DNA of 22,663 nucleotides from Alphaproteobacteria bacterium (GTDB taxonomy: Bacteria > Pseudomonadota > Alphaproteobacteria > Rs-D84), in NCBI GenBank assembly GCA_024402835.1, contig JAKSSZ010000002.1, positions 1 to 22,663 of the forward strand, written 5' to 3'. Positions within the stretch are counted from its first letter, which is position 1; each line of letters opens with the position of its first letter. Positions 7,651 through 15,921 of this stretch are shown piece after piece. A program made the position numbers and the translations under genes. The notes beneath the pieces were generated by a model. It was not told the origin of the DNA. It searched no databases and saw only the letters and a program-made list of their open reading frames with translations.

Positions 7651-9810
7651 TTATTTCTCTTTACCTGTTTTTTGGTCAATTCCAACCATAGACATACGTG
7701 TTTTACCACGTTTATCTGCACCAAGGAATTTTACATAAACAGAATCACCGATGTTTATTTTTGTATCTTCTATTTTTGCGATACGTTCACCTGTGATTTC
7801 AGAAATATGAACCATAGATTCAAAACCATTTAATATTTTTACAAACAATCCAAAATCTTTGATTCCAGATACAACACCAGAATAAATCATTCCGACTTCG
7901 GGTTCTGCAACAATATCTTTGATACGATTCATAGCACTTTCAGCATCTTCTTTGGATGATGCCATTATTTTTATACTACCATCGTCTTCAAGTTCTATTT
8001 GTGTGTTTGTATCACGAGTCAATGCTTGGATAACAGAACCACCTTTGCCAATAACATCACGAACTTTATCTGGATTTATTTTCATTGTATATGCCTGAGG
8101 CGCAAATTCAGATATTGTTTTACGTGGTGCTTTGATAGCTTTTTCAATTTTTCCAAGAATATGCATACGGCCATCTTTTGCTTGAGCCAAAGCATGTTCC
8201 ATGATTTCAAAAGTTATAGATGTGATTTTAATATCCATCTGCAAAGCAGTAATACCACGATCTGTTCCTGTTACTTTAAAGTCCATGTCACCCAAGTGAT
8301 CTTCGTCACCCAAAATATCAGTCAATATTTCGTAATCATCACCCTCTTTTATTAAACCCATTGCAATACCAGCAACAGGACGTTTCATAGGAACCCCACC
8401 ATCCATCATTGCAAGTGTAGCGCCACAAGTTGTAGCCATAGAGGAAGAACCATTAGATTCCAAAATATCAGAACATACGCGAATTACATAATCAAATTCA
8501 TCACGTGTTGGAACCATAGGATGAACTGCACGCCATGCAAGATTACCATGTCCCAATTCGCGACGTCCAGGAGATTTTAACCCTTTGGCTTCACCAACAG
8601 AATAACCTGGGAAATTATAATTCAATATAAAATCACGTTCTGTATCACCATCCAAAGATTCTATTGGTAATGCATCTTTACCACCACCCAAAGTTAAAGA
8701 AACCAAGGCTTGTGTTTCACCACGAGTAAATAATGCAGAGCCATGAGCACGAGGTAATACACCCAACTCTATTTCAATTGGACGAACTGTTTTTGTATCA
8801 CGACCGTCAATACGAGGTTTGCCAGCCAAGATATTTCCACGCATAATACGAGCAGTTAAATTTTCAACAATTTCATCAGCCCATGATTCAAGTGTGCTTT
8901 GTGCAAATGTTGTTTCTGGGAATAATTCAGCAATACGAGATTTTGCTTGGGCATGTATTTCTGTCAAAGTATCTAATCTGTTTAATTTTTCCTTTATCAA
9001 CAAAGCATTTTCAACAGCAGTTGCATATTGTTCAAAATCTTTTTCCATAGCAACATATTCTGCAGATTTTTCAGGTGTTGCCCATGCTTCTTTACCAGCT
9101 TTTTCTGCAAGTTCATTTATTGCTTTGATAACTGTTTGTTGTTGATCAAATCCAAATTTAACAGCACCTAATGTTGTTTTTTCATCAAGTTCCCCTATTT
9201 CAGATTCAACCATCAAAACGCCGTCTTTTGTTGCAGCAACAACCAAATCCATTTCTGACTCTTCTGTTTCTTTCTTTGATGGATTTAATACATATTCCCC
9301 ATCTTTGTAACCAACACGCGCTGCACCAATAGGACCAGCAAAAGGAACCCCAGAAATTGCCAATGCCGCAGAAGATGCAATCATTGCCAAAATATCAGGT
9401 TGATTTTGTTTATCATAAGAAAAGACCTGTGCAATAATTTGAACTTTGTTTTTGAAAGTTTCAGGAAATAAAGGACGAATTGGTCTGTCTATCAATCTGG
9501 CAATTAAAGTTTCAGATACAGATGCTTTACCTTCACGTCTATCACGGGAACCCGGAATACGACCAGATGATGCATATTTTTCTTGGTAATCAACAGTCAA
9601 AGGAAAGAAATCTTGACCCTCTACTGCTGTTCTTTCGGCACAAACAGTTGCCAAAACCATTGTACCACCCATTGTTGCCATAACGGCACCAGTTGCTTGT
9701 TTTGCAAAACGTCCTGTTTCCAAAATTACCTTTTCTTTTCCATACTGAAATTCAACAGTAACTGGATTATTCAAGACATGTTTTTCATCTTTTTTAAATA
9801 AACCAAACAT
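7651..9810 (-). CDS. pnp: Polyribonucleotide nucleotidyltransferase (PNPase)
   Basis: Phosphorolytic 3'-5' exoribonuclease of mRNA decay, a homotrimer that can join the degradosome. I chose the ATG at 9810 (719 residues, MFGLFKKDEKHVLNN...) over the upstream ATG at 9843, because GGAG lies seven bases before it and the extra 11 residues are lysine-rich and not family-like. Domains in order are the first RNase PH core, a helical linker, the second RNase PH core (with the GTDRGITALQMDIK region), a KH domain with VRDVIGKGGSVIQAL, and an S1 domain with SGVVSGIKDFGLFVKI. All expected parts are present. It heads the pnp-unknown-ybaB operon. rpsO, the usual upstream partner, is absent. A long leader hairpin precedes it, suggesting autogenous control as known in E. 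coli. Confidence 0.97.
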   Translation of the reverse strand: MFGLFKKDEKHVLNNPVTVEFQYGKEKVILETGRFAKQATGAVMATMGGTMVLATVCAERTAVEGQDFFPLTVDYQEKYASSGRIPGSRDRREGKASVSETLIARLIDRPIRPLFPETFKNKVQIIAQVFSYDKQNQPDILAMIASSAALAISGVPFAGPIGAARVGYKDGEYVLNPSKKETEESEMDLVVAATKDGVLMVESEIGELDEKTTLGAVKFGFDQQQTVIKAINELAEKAGKEAWATPEKSAEYVAMEKDFEQYATAVENALLIKEKLNRLDTLTEIHAQAKSRIAELFPETTFAQSTLESWADEIVENLTARIMRGNILAGKPRIDGRDTKTVRPIEIELGVLPRAHGSALFTRGETQALVSLTLGGGKDALPIESLDGDTERDFILNYNFPGYSVGEAKGLKSPGRRELGHGNLAWRAVHPMVPTRDEFDYVIRVCSDILESNGSSSMATTCGATLAMMDGGVPMKRPVAGIAMGLIKEGDDYEILTDILGDEDHLGDMDFKVTGTDRGITALQMDIKITSITFEIMEHALAQAKDGRMHILGKIEKAIKAPRKTISEFAPQAYTMKINPDKVRDVIGKGGSVIQALTRDTNTQIELEDDGSIKIMASSKEDAESAMNRIKDIVAEPEVGMIYSGVVSGIKDFGLFVKILNGFESMVHISEITGERIAKIEDTKINIGDSVYVKFLGADKRGKTRMSMVGIDQKTGKEK

Positions 9811-9849
9811 ATTTTTTCTCCATTTTTTATTTAGTTTGTTCATATTTGC

Positions 9850-9910
9850 GGAGAAAAATCATTCGTTTTTGTATTCTGTGACAAATACAAGAATGAATAA
9901 TTCATTCTCC
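9850..9910 (-). promoter_or_regulatory. Imperfect long hairpin in the pnp leader
   Basis: In the presumed pnp 5' leader, three paired blocks nest around one loop: GGAGAA 9850-9855 with TTCTCC 9905-9910, TCATTC 9859-9864 with GAATGA 9891-9896, and TTGTATT 9869-9875 with AATACAA 9884-9890 (8-base loop). An overlapping perfect inverted repeat (9891-9907, GAATGAAT-A-ATTCATTC) offers an alternative fold. E. coli pnp has a leader stem cut by RNase III and then degraded by PNPase; the same role here is an inference from position and shape. Confidence 0.6.
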
Positions 9911-9922
9911 ACGACCACCTGT

Positions 9923-9950
9923 ATTATAGAGTATATTTATAATATTTCAA
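9923..9950 (-). promoter_or_regulatory. pnp promoter
   Basis: Minus strand: TTGAAA (9945-9950), a 16-bp spacer, then TATAAT (9923-9928). Transcription would begin near 9916, so the mRNA would carry a leader of about 105 bases that contains the hairpin at 9850-9910. Confidence 0.7.
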
Positions 9951-9978
9951 ATATTTATTATATTGACAAAACAAAAAT

Positions 9979-10971
9979 ATGTATAATAATATTCTTATGT
10001 CAAAAATAAAAGAAATTTGTGAATTTTACAAAAATGTTGTTGCAAGATGTTTTGTTCCGACGCTTGCTGTTTATAATCTAAAATACACTTTGGTATTTAA
10101 AACAACAAATTATTGTTGGTTCAAATGTCAACATTGTTGTGAAAATTCTGGTCCAGACCAAGAAAAAACATATATAGATTCTAAAATTATCTGTGATTAT
10201 TTAGCACAAGCAAAACAAGATCCACAATTTAGTAACGATGTTATCTTTACGGGTGGAGAAGTTTTTTCTGCATATAAATTTGGTGATAAAAATTATGTAA
10301 AAGATATTTTAAATTTCGCATTACAAAATAATATATCAACAAATATAAAAACAAATGCTGGTTGGGCACGAACGTCATGGGGACAACAAATATTTACAGA
10401 TTTAAAAGAATTGGCAAGAAGTCAAAAAACAAGATTACCATTGTTATCTATTTCTTTATCTATTGACAATTACCACACAAATTGTGTTGATAATGCAATG
10501 GCTGTAATGGATAAGTTAGTTGGTGAAAACATAGCAATTACTGTAGCTTCATTTCCAAATGCACAAGACAAAGTAAAACAATTTGAAAAAAATTTACCCA
10601 AAAAATTTCATACACAACGAGTATATACAACAAGTGGCAACCAATATCTTTTATTAAACAACAAAACTTTTTATTCAAGTGATTGCGCTACATTGTTTAA
10701 TGGTGGACGCGCAATACAAATGCCGGATGCATACAACAATCCAGCACCACAATTTGCTTTTGTAGTAAACGGTAATCAACCATCTACATTGTTTGCTTTT
10801 GATAATTTTGGCCGTGTAAGTTTGGGTGAAAACGCAGGCAGAAAAATAATAACTCCATGGATTAATCAATATAAAGAAATACGACCATTACAAGAAATTA
10901 AACAATCTTTACGAAAAAATACTTTGAAAGAAAATCTATATTTTATATTTTACGAACAACTTTTCAGATAA
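9979..10971 (+). CDS. Radical SAM domain protein of unknown substrate
   Basis: The 330-residue protein carries the radical SAM iron-sulfur motif CxxxCxxC at C46, C50 and C53 (NYCWFKCQHCC) and a GGE motif at 92-94 (VIFTGGEVF), in a partial TIM barrel. The C-terminal third (about 240-330) has FAFDNFGRVSLGENAGRKI, which looks like a SPASM-type terminal strand, but the cysteine clusters needed for extra iron-sulfur centres are absent. No obvious precursor peptide or partner enzyme lies nearby. A second in-frame ATG at 9997 may be the real start: TTGACA at 9963-9968 would place transcription downstream of 9979, and neither ATG has a Shine-Dalgarno sequence. It is convergent with murG, with only six bases between the stops and no clear terminator. 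The substrate is not known. Confidence 0.85.
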   Translation: MYNNILMSKIKEICEFYKNVVARCFVPTLAVYNLKYTLVFKTTNYCWFKCQHCCENSGPDQEKTYIDSKIICDYLAQAKQDPQFSNDVIFTGGEVFSAYKFGDKNYVKDILNFALQNNISTNIKTNAGWARTSWGQQIFTDLKELARSQKTRLPLLSISLSIDNYHTNCVDNAMAVMDKLVGENIAITVASFPNAQDKVKQFEKNLPKKFHTQRVYTTSGNQYLLLNNKTFYSSDCATLFNGGRAIQMPDAYNNPAPQFAFVVNGNQPSTLFAFDNFGRVSLGENAGRKIITPWINQYKEIRPLQEIKQSLRKNTLKENLYFIFYEQLFR

Positions 10972-10977
10972 AAAACT

Positions 10978-12018
10978 TTATTTTAAAATTGTTTCTATTA
11001 TTTTCTTTACCGCAGTATTTTCCACATACGATTTTTCTGCCATTTTATCAAGACGCGCAGGATTATCAAACAAATCATCCAAAGTAGCAGTCAACCATTT
11101 TGCAGAAAATTTATTTTGCGCAATTGCAAAACCACCACCATTTTTAGCAAAAGATTCTGCATTGGCCGCCTGATCCGGATTTATATTTAATGGAACAAGT
11201 ATTGCGGGACGACCAATTGTTTCTAATTCTATAACTGTGCTGGCGCCACTGCGACCTATTATTATATCTGCGTTTACTATGGTATTCGCCATATCATGAA
11301 CAAACGATAATACATTTGCATGTATTTTATTTTCAGAATAAAAACGTTGTAATTTTGCAACATTTTCTGGACGCGTTTGATGTGTTATAAATACTTTTTT
11401 ATTTTTTAATTTTACAATTGCCATTGGAACAATATCATCAAGAATTTGTGCCCCCAAAGATCCCCCGGTGACAAATATTTTCATATCATGTTTTAATGGT
11501 GTTTTTGCAAAAGAGAGAAAATCATCCCTGACTGGTAAACCGGTATATACAACATTTGTATTTGGTGATATCCCAGATACAGTTGGAAAACTGGTCATAA
11601 GCGTTTTTACCCATCGCAATGCAAATTTATTAGCACGACCAATAGCTGCATTTTGTTCGTGCAAAAATGTTGGTATTTTCCACACATGTGCCGCAAAAAT
11701 TGCAGGGACAGAAGCATAACCACCAAAAGCAACCAATTTACGAGGTCTGATAATACCAAATAATAAAATTAAAAACACAGATGATACCGCAATTTTAAAC
11801 AAAGCAAAAATTTGTTGTATACGTTTTTTTGCACCAACACCAGATGCCCAAATAAAAACAGCTTTCGCTTTTTTATTTTTTTCATTGGTAATCATTTTTT
11901 TTACTCTGCTGTCTGCAGAAATTATTACACTATGTCCCAACTTTACCAGTTCATTTACAACACTTAATGCGGGGAAAACATGTCCACCTGTACCACCTGT
12001 TGCAATCCATATTTTCAT
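10978..12018 (-). CDS. murG: Lipid II synthase MurG (UDP-GlcNAc transferase)
   Basis: Membrane-associated glycosyltransferase (GT28) that adds GlcNAc to lipid I, giving lipid II for peptidoglycan. It has 346 residues. The N-terminal glycine-rich loop TGGTGGHVFPALSV, HEQNAAIGRANKFALRW, the second loop VTGGSLGAQILD, and the UDP-GlcNAc-binding region GRSGASTVIELETIGRPAILVP followed by DQAANAESFAKNGGG are all present. AAAGGAC precedes the start. It is the last gene of mraY-ftsW-murG and starts 14 bases after the ftsW stop. The usual next gene, murC, does not follow; instead the transcript meets the convergent radical SAM gene. Confidence 0.97.
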   Translation of the reverse strand: MKIWIATGGTGGHVFPALSVVNELVKLGHSVIISADSRVKKMITNEKNKKAKAVFIWASGVGAKKRIQQIFALFKIAVSSVFLILLFGIIRPRKLVAFGGYASVPAIFAAHVWKIPTFLHEQNAAIGRANKFALRWVKTLMTSFPTVSGISPNTNVVYTGLPVRDDFLSFAKTPLKHDMKIFVTGGSLGAQILDDIVPMAIVKLKNKKVFITHQTRPENVAKLQRFYSENKIHANVLSFVHDMANTIVNADIIIGRSGASTVIELETIGRPAILVPLNINPDQAANAESFAKNGGGFAIAQNKFSAKWLTATLDDLFDNPARLDKMAEKSYVENTAVKKIIETILK

Positions 12019-12032
12019 ACTTTGTCCTTTTT

Positions 12033-13184
12033 TTATTTATTCCATGTATCTTCTCGCAATACACCAAGTAACATACCAAACAATATACAATACGCCACAA
12101 AAGCTGAACCACCATAAGAAACAAATGGCAAAACTGTTCCTTTGTTTATAAGTATATGTAATGCTGTCATTAAATTAAAACTTACTTGAATTGCAAATAA
12201 TGTTGCTGTTCCAGTTACCGCATATAAAACAAATGGAGATTTAGCCACAATCGCCCTTTTTATCAATTTACTAAAAAAGAAAAATATAAAGAAAATAAGA
12301 AAACATGCAGCAATTGCACCACGGTCTTCGGCTATGGACGAAAATACAAAATCGTTTGTTGATTCTGGTAAAACATCTTTTACAAAACCTTCATCGGCAC
12401 TGCCCAATAAACCACCATGTCTTATACAACGCAAAGAAAAATCTATCTGGGAATTTGGTTCTATGCTAAAAATAGTTCCTGTACGATTTTGTATGTGGTC
12501 ATTAGTTAAAAATATTACTGCACCGATAGCCGTTAACACAAGGACAACTATGTGCCACCATTTTTTTAATGGGAAACCGGACACTAATAACACAGCCGCT
12601 GCTGAACCACCAAACATTACAAAAGAACCGACATCTGGTTGCTTTAATAATACAAACAAAACAAGAGCATAAACAAAAACATAAGGCCACCAACTGTAAA
12701 ATCTGAACTTACAAGTTTCTTTGTTTTCAAAAATATTTTCACCATAAATAGTATTCATCTTTGATAAAAACCATGCAGACAGCATAATTAATGCAGGTTT
12801 TAACATTTCCGAAGGTGTTATACTGATATTAAACAAACTGACCCATCTGCTACTTCCATTTATTTGTGGTAAAAATAATGTCCAAACCAACAATGGTATA
12901 GCCGCAATTAAAATCAATGTTGAAAAAAATATTATTTGTTTTTTATTTAATATACTACAACATATTAAACTAACTATTCCCATAATATAAAACGGAAACA
13001 TTTTTATAAAAAAATGATACCACGGATAATCTGGCCCCATACGAGCCGCCTGAGCCGAACCAGATGTTATTAAAGATATAATACCAATAAAAATAAACCC
13101 AAAAATACAATACAATATTGTGCGGTCTATTTCAAAAAACCAACTTGTAAACTTACTATCTTCACCACGACTTATACGAACCAT
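12033..13184 (-). CDS. ftsW: Septal peptidoglycan glycosyltransferase FtsW (SEDS family)
   Basis: Polytopic inner-membrane SEDS polymerase that links lipid II into glycan strands at the division septum, working with a class B PBP (FtsI). At 383 residues it has about ten hydrophobic segments. Family marks are INGSSRWVSL and PSEMLKPALI in the N-terminal half, LPESTNDFVFSSIAEDRG (the extracytoplasmic loop carrying the catalytic-type aspartate), and LPFVSYGGSAFVAY near the end. The family's usual AEE is AED here. Assignment as FtsW rather than RodA rests on its place between mraY and murG. AGGG lies upstream of the start, which is 21 bases beyond mraY. Confidence 0.94.
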   Translation of the reverse strand: MVRISRGEDSKFTSWFFEIDRTILYCIFGFIFIGIISLITSGSAQAARMGPDYPWYHFFIKMFPFYIMGIVSLICCSILNKKQIIFFSTLILIAAIPLLVWTLFLPQINGSSRWVSLFNISITPSEMLKPALIMLSAWFLSKMNTIYGENIFENKETCKFRFYSWWPYVFVYALVLFVLLKQPDVGSFVMFGGSAAAVLLVSGFPLKKWWHIVVLVLTAIGAVIFLTNDHIQNRTGTIFSIEPNSQIDFSLRCIRHGGLLGSADEGFVKDVLPESTNDFVFSSIAEDRGAIAACFLIFFIFFFFSKLIKRAIVAKSPFVLYAVTGTATLFAIQVSFNLMTALHILINKGTVLPFVSYGGSAFVAYCILFGMLLGVLREDTWNK

Positions 13185-13205
13185 AATAGCGCCCTATTTT
13201 ACCCA

Positions 13206-14339
13206 TCAAGCAAACTTTAACAACATTAATGCCATTCCAGAAAACATAATTGCAAAAATCATAAACCTATCAACTATTTTGGTTTCTGTCCAACCAAGTT
13301 CTTCGAAATGATGATGTAATGGTGCACGCAGAAATATTCTTTTACCTGTACCTGTAATTTTACGGGTAATTTTAAAATACATTGTTTGGAAAAATGATGA
13401 CAATAAAATTATTACCATCATACCAGCAGCAATGCACATTATAATTTCTGATTTTAATAACATTGCGACAGTTCCCATAAAACCACCCAAAGCCAAAGAA
13501 CCAACATCACCCATAAAGATAGTTGCAGGTTTGGTATTAAACCATAAAAAACCAACAACTGCACCAAACACAGCACCCAAAACAGCATACAAACCATTTG
13601 CAGATGGTAAAAACATAACTGTATCCATAAAGCCAACACGTGTTGCACCATACAAAGCAACAACCAAAACTATTAATACTGGTAAATATAATTTAGATAA
13701 CATACCATCTAAACCATCTGTGATATTGGTAGCATTTGCAGAACCGCAAATAACAAAATAAGCAAAAATATAATACAAGAAACCACAAGTAATTGGTATT
13801 CCAAAAACAAAACCAACATTCCATATATCCAACGGCAATACTATACTGGGCCCCAAAACTATAGATAAATTTGGAACATACGAAGGCATAGTTTTATTTA
13901 TAAAATATGCTAATACAAAAACAGCGATAGCCTCTAAGCCCAAACGCAATGCTGGTGATAAACCGTTAGACGACTTTACAGATTGACTTTTTATTTTTTT
14001 ATAATCATCCATAAAACCAATTAGACCGAACATTATTAATGCAGATAACGCAATCCATCCGATAATATTTTCCGTTGGCATAAACAAAACAGCAGATACA
14101 AATACAGATAATAAAATCAATATACCACCCATAGTTGGTGTTCCTACTTTTTTTCTGTGTTCCAATGGAACATTTTCACTGATAGGTTGACCTGCGCCCT
14201 GCCATTTATGCATAAGTTTTGTAAAACTATTACCAAAACATAACATTATTATAAAAGCCAAACCACAAGCACCACCAAATTGAGTCCAGCCACTAGCAAA
14301 CATTGTAAATCCATGATTTAATAAAAAATTCGTCAGCAT
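13206..14339 (-). CDS. mraY: Phospho-MurNAc-pentapeptide translocase MraY
   Basis: Inner-membrane enzyme that moves phospho-MurNAc-pentapeptide from UDP to undecaprenyl phosphate, making lipid I. It has 377 residues and about ten membrane segments. Conserved cytoplasmic motifs are all visible: KKVGTPTMGG, the Asp pair in GFMDDYKKIK, NATNITDGLDGM, GDVGSLALGG and the histidine motif RAPLHHHFEELGW. AAGGAG sits before the ATG. It follows the serS terminator, so it should have its own promoter in the short gap 14340-14390; TATGAT there is a weak -10 candidate. In the standard cluster murD separates mraY from ftsW; here ftsW follows directly. Confidence 0.97.
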   Translation of the reverse strand: MLTNFLLNHGFTMFASGWTQFGGACGLAFIIMLCFGNSFTKLMHKWQGAGQPISENVPLEHRKKVGTPTMGGILILLSVFVSAVLFMPTENIIGWIALSALIMFGLIGFMDDYKKIKSQSVKSSNGLSPALRLGLEAIAVFVLAYFINKTMPSYVPNLSIVLGPSIVLPLDIWNVGFVFGIPITCGFLYYIFAYFVICGSANATNITDGLDGMLSKLYLPVLIVLVVALYGATRVGFMDTVMFLPSANGLYAVLGAVFGAVVGFLWFNTKPATIFMGDVGSLALGGFMGTVAMLLKSEIIMCIAAGMMVIILLSSFFQTMYFKITRKITGTGKRIFLRAPLHHHFEELGWTETKIVDRFMIFAIMFSGMALMLLKFA

Positions 14340-14390
14340 ATAAAACTCCTTTTCAATGGTATTTTATCATAATATTTAATAATAAAAAAT

Positions 14391-14418
14391 AAAATCCCGA
14401 AAAAAATTTCGGGATTTT
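14391..14418 (-). terminator. Rho-independent terminator of serS
   Basis: A perfect 12-bp stem (14391-14402 with 14407-14418; AAAATCCCGAAA / TTTCGGGATTTT) with a 4-base loop. On the minus strand it is followed by a T-rich tract (ATTTTTTATTATT), just after the serS stop. Confidence 0.9.
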
Positions 14419-14423
14419 TATGT

Positions 14424-15704
14424 TTAGTGTTTTCCACCGATTTTTGTTCGTCCACCCATATATGGTTGTAATACCTTTGGTATATTTACAGAACCGTCTG
14501 GGTTTTGGTGATTTTCAATTATCGGGACCAATGCACGTGGCAAAGCAATACCTGTATTATTTAGGGTCGCAACAAATTTCACATCCCCTGTCGCATTTTC
14601 ACGATAACGAGTATTTGTTCTGCGTGCTTGGAATTGTCCAATGGATGAACAAGAACCCAATTCACGATAAGCATTTTCAGATGGGAACCATGCTTCTACA
14701 TCATTCATTTTTACATTGGGAAATCCCATATCGCCAGTTGAATTTGCAATCACACGATATGGTAATTCGAACGCTTCCATAATTTCACAAAAATTATTCA
14801 ATAAATATTCGTGCATTTCATCGCTCTGCTCTGGTGTACAGAAAATATATTGTTCAACCTTGTTAAACTGATGAACACGAACTATACCACGTGTATCACG
14901 ACCAGCGGCACCTGCTTCTTTTCTGAAACATGGTGAAAAACCTGCATATTTTAATGGTAATTCATTTTCTTGTAATATTTCATCACTGTGCAGAGAATTT
15001 AAAATTATTTCAGCCGTTCCCGCAAGACATCTGTCTGTATCTGTCAACATAAATACATCATTATTCATAACAGACAAATCAGCCCCCATAAAATGCCCTG
15101 CATTAAATATAGTTTGTGGTTTTGTAATAGATGGACATTCCATATATTTGAAACCTTTGGAAATTAATTTTTGTATAACATACGTTTGTACAGCCAAAGC
15201 CAATTCGGCTAATTCACCACATAAAGCATAAACACGTGTTCCACACATAGAAGCGATTTTTTCAGGTGTCCACCAATTATTCATTTCCAACAATTCCCAT
15301 TGTGGACGCGGTGTAAAATCAAAAACCCGTGGTGTTCCAACGCGTCTTACTTCAACGTTTGCAGATTCATCTGGGCCAATTGGTGCAGACGCATCTGGAA
15401 TTTGTGGAACGCGATGCAACAAATCGTTCAGAACAGATTCTTTCTCTGCCAATTCTGCCATATCCGCAGCAATTTCTTCACCAATTTGTTTTGATTTTGC
15501 AATCAGTGTCGCTTTGTCTGTGGCGGTTGGTATTTCTTTGGATATTTTATTTTTTTCAGCGGTTTTTGTTTGTGTAATAGTTTTTAATTCACGAACTCGT
15601 ATATCTAATTCCACAATTTTATCTGTATAGTCAGTAAATCCTTTTACCTTGCATGCGTTCTTAACAATATCTGGATTTTCACGAATAAATTTTAAATCTA
15701 ACAT
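14424..15704 (-). CDS. serS: Seryl-tRNA synthetase
   Basis: Cytoplasmic class II aminoacyl-tRNA synthetase that charges tRNA-Ser (and tRNA-Sec where present). The 426-residue length is typical. A two-helix coiled-coil arm that grips the tRNA covers about residues 30-100 (KTITQTKTAEKNKISKEI onward). The class II motif 2 is FSPCFRKEAGAAGRDTRG and motif 3 is NTGIALPRALVPIIENHQ. GAAGG precedes the start. It follows the 64-residue ORF by 20 bases and ends at its own terminator, so trxB, the small ORF and serS form one likely transcript. Confidence 0.97.
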   Translation of the reverse strand: MLDLKFIRENPDIVKNACKVKGFTDYTDKIVELDIRVRELKTITQTKTAEKNKISKEIPTATDKATLIAKSKQIGEEIAADMAELAEKESVLNDLLHRVPQIPDASAPIGPDESANVEVRRVGTPRVFDFTPRPQWELLEMNNWWTPEKIASMCGTRVYALCGELAELALAVQTYVIQKLISKGFKYMECPSITKPQTIFNAGHFMGADLSVMNNDVFMLTDTDRCLAGTAEIILNSLHSDEILQENELPLKYAGFSPCFRKEAGAAGRDTRGIVRVHQFNKVEQYIFCTPEQSDEMHEYLLNNFCEIMEAFELPYRVIANSTGDMGFPNVKMNDVEAWFPSENAYRELGSCSSIGQFQARRTNTRYRENATGDVKFVATLNNTGIALPRALVPIIENHQNPDGSVNIPKVLQPYMGGRTKIGGKH

Positions 15705-15724
15705 TTTTACCTTCTTTTTTCATT

Positions 15725-15919
15725 TTACATATTACGTTGTTTTGGTTGTCTAATTATTTTTCGTTTAATAGATAACATTTGTTTTAATATTATATCATTA
15801 CTAATTTTTATCTTTGGTATATCTGATGAAATACCATAAAAATCTTTTAATATTTGTGTTCCCTTATCAAAATCATCAATTTGTATTCCAAGAAGTTTTT
15901 TTATTTTTAACATTTGCAT
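15725..15919 (-). CDS. Small hypothetical protein between trxB and serS
   Basis: A 64-residue, lysine-rich basic protein with no signal peptide or membrane segment. It is supported by an AAAGGA ribosome-binding site overlapping the trxB 3' end, a start two bases after the trxB stop, and a fit between two certain genes on the same strand. A second ATG two codons in could also be used. The central stretch TQILKDFYGISSDIP resembles TDILKDVYGISNK near the start of the nucleoside phosphorylase-family protein at 21862, which may be chance. I do not recognise the family; translation is likely but not certain. Confidence 0.6.
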   Translation of the reverse strand: MQMLKIKKLLGIQIDDFDKGTQILKDFYGISSDIPKIKISNDIILKQMLSIKRKIIRQPKQRNM

Positions 15920-15921
15920 TT

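Noticed and set aside
7999..9801. Several plus-strand ORFs across pnp
   Set aside because: All are antisense to a complete, well-conserved PNPase; products are unlike any protein family.
9811..9843. Upstream start of pnp
   Set aside because: The extra residues are Lys/Asn-rich and the better ribosome-binding site (GGAG) is in front of the internal ATG at 9810.
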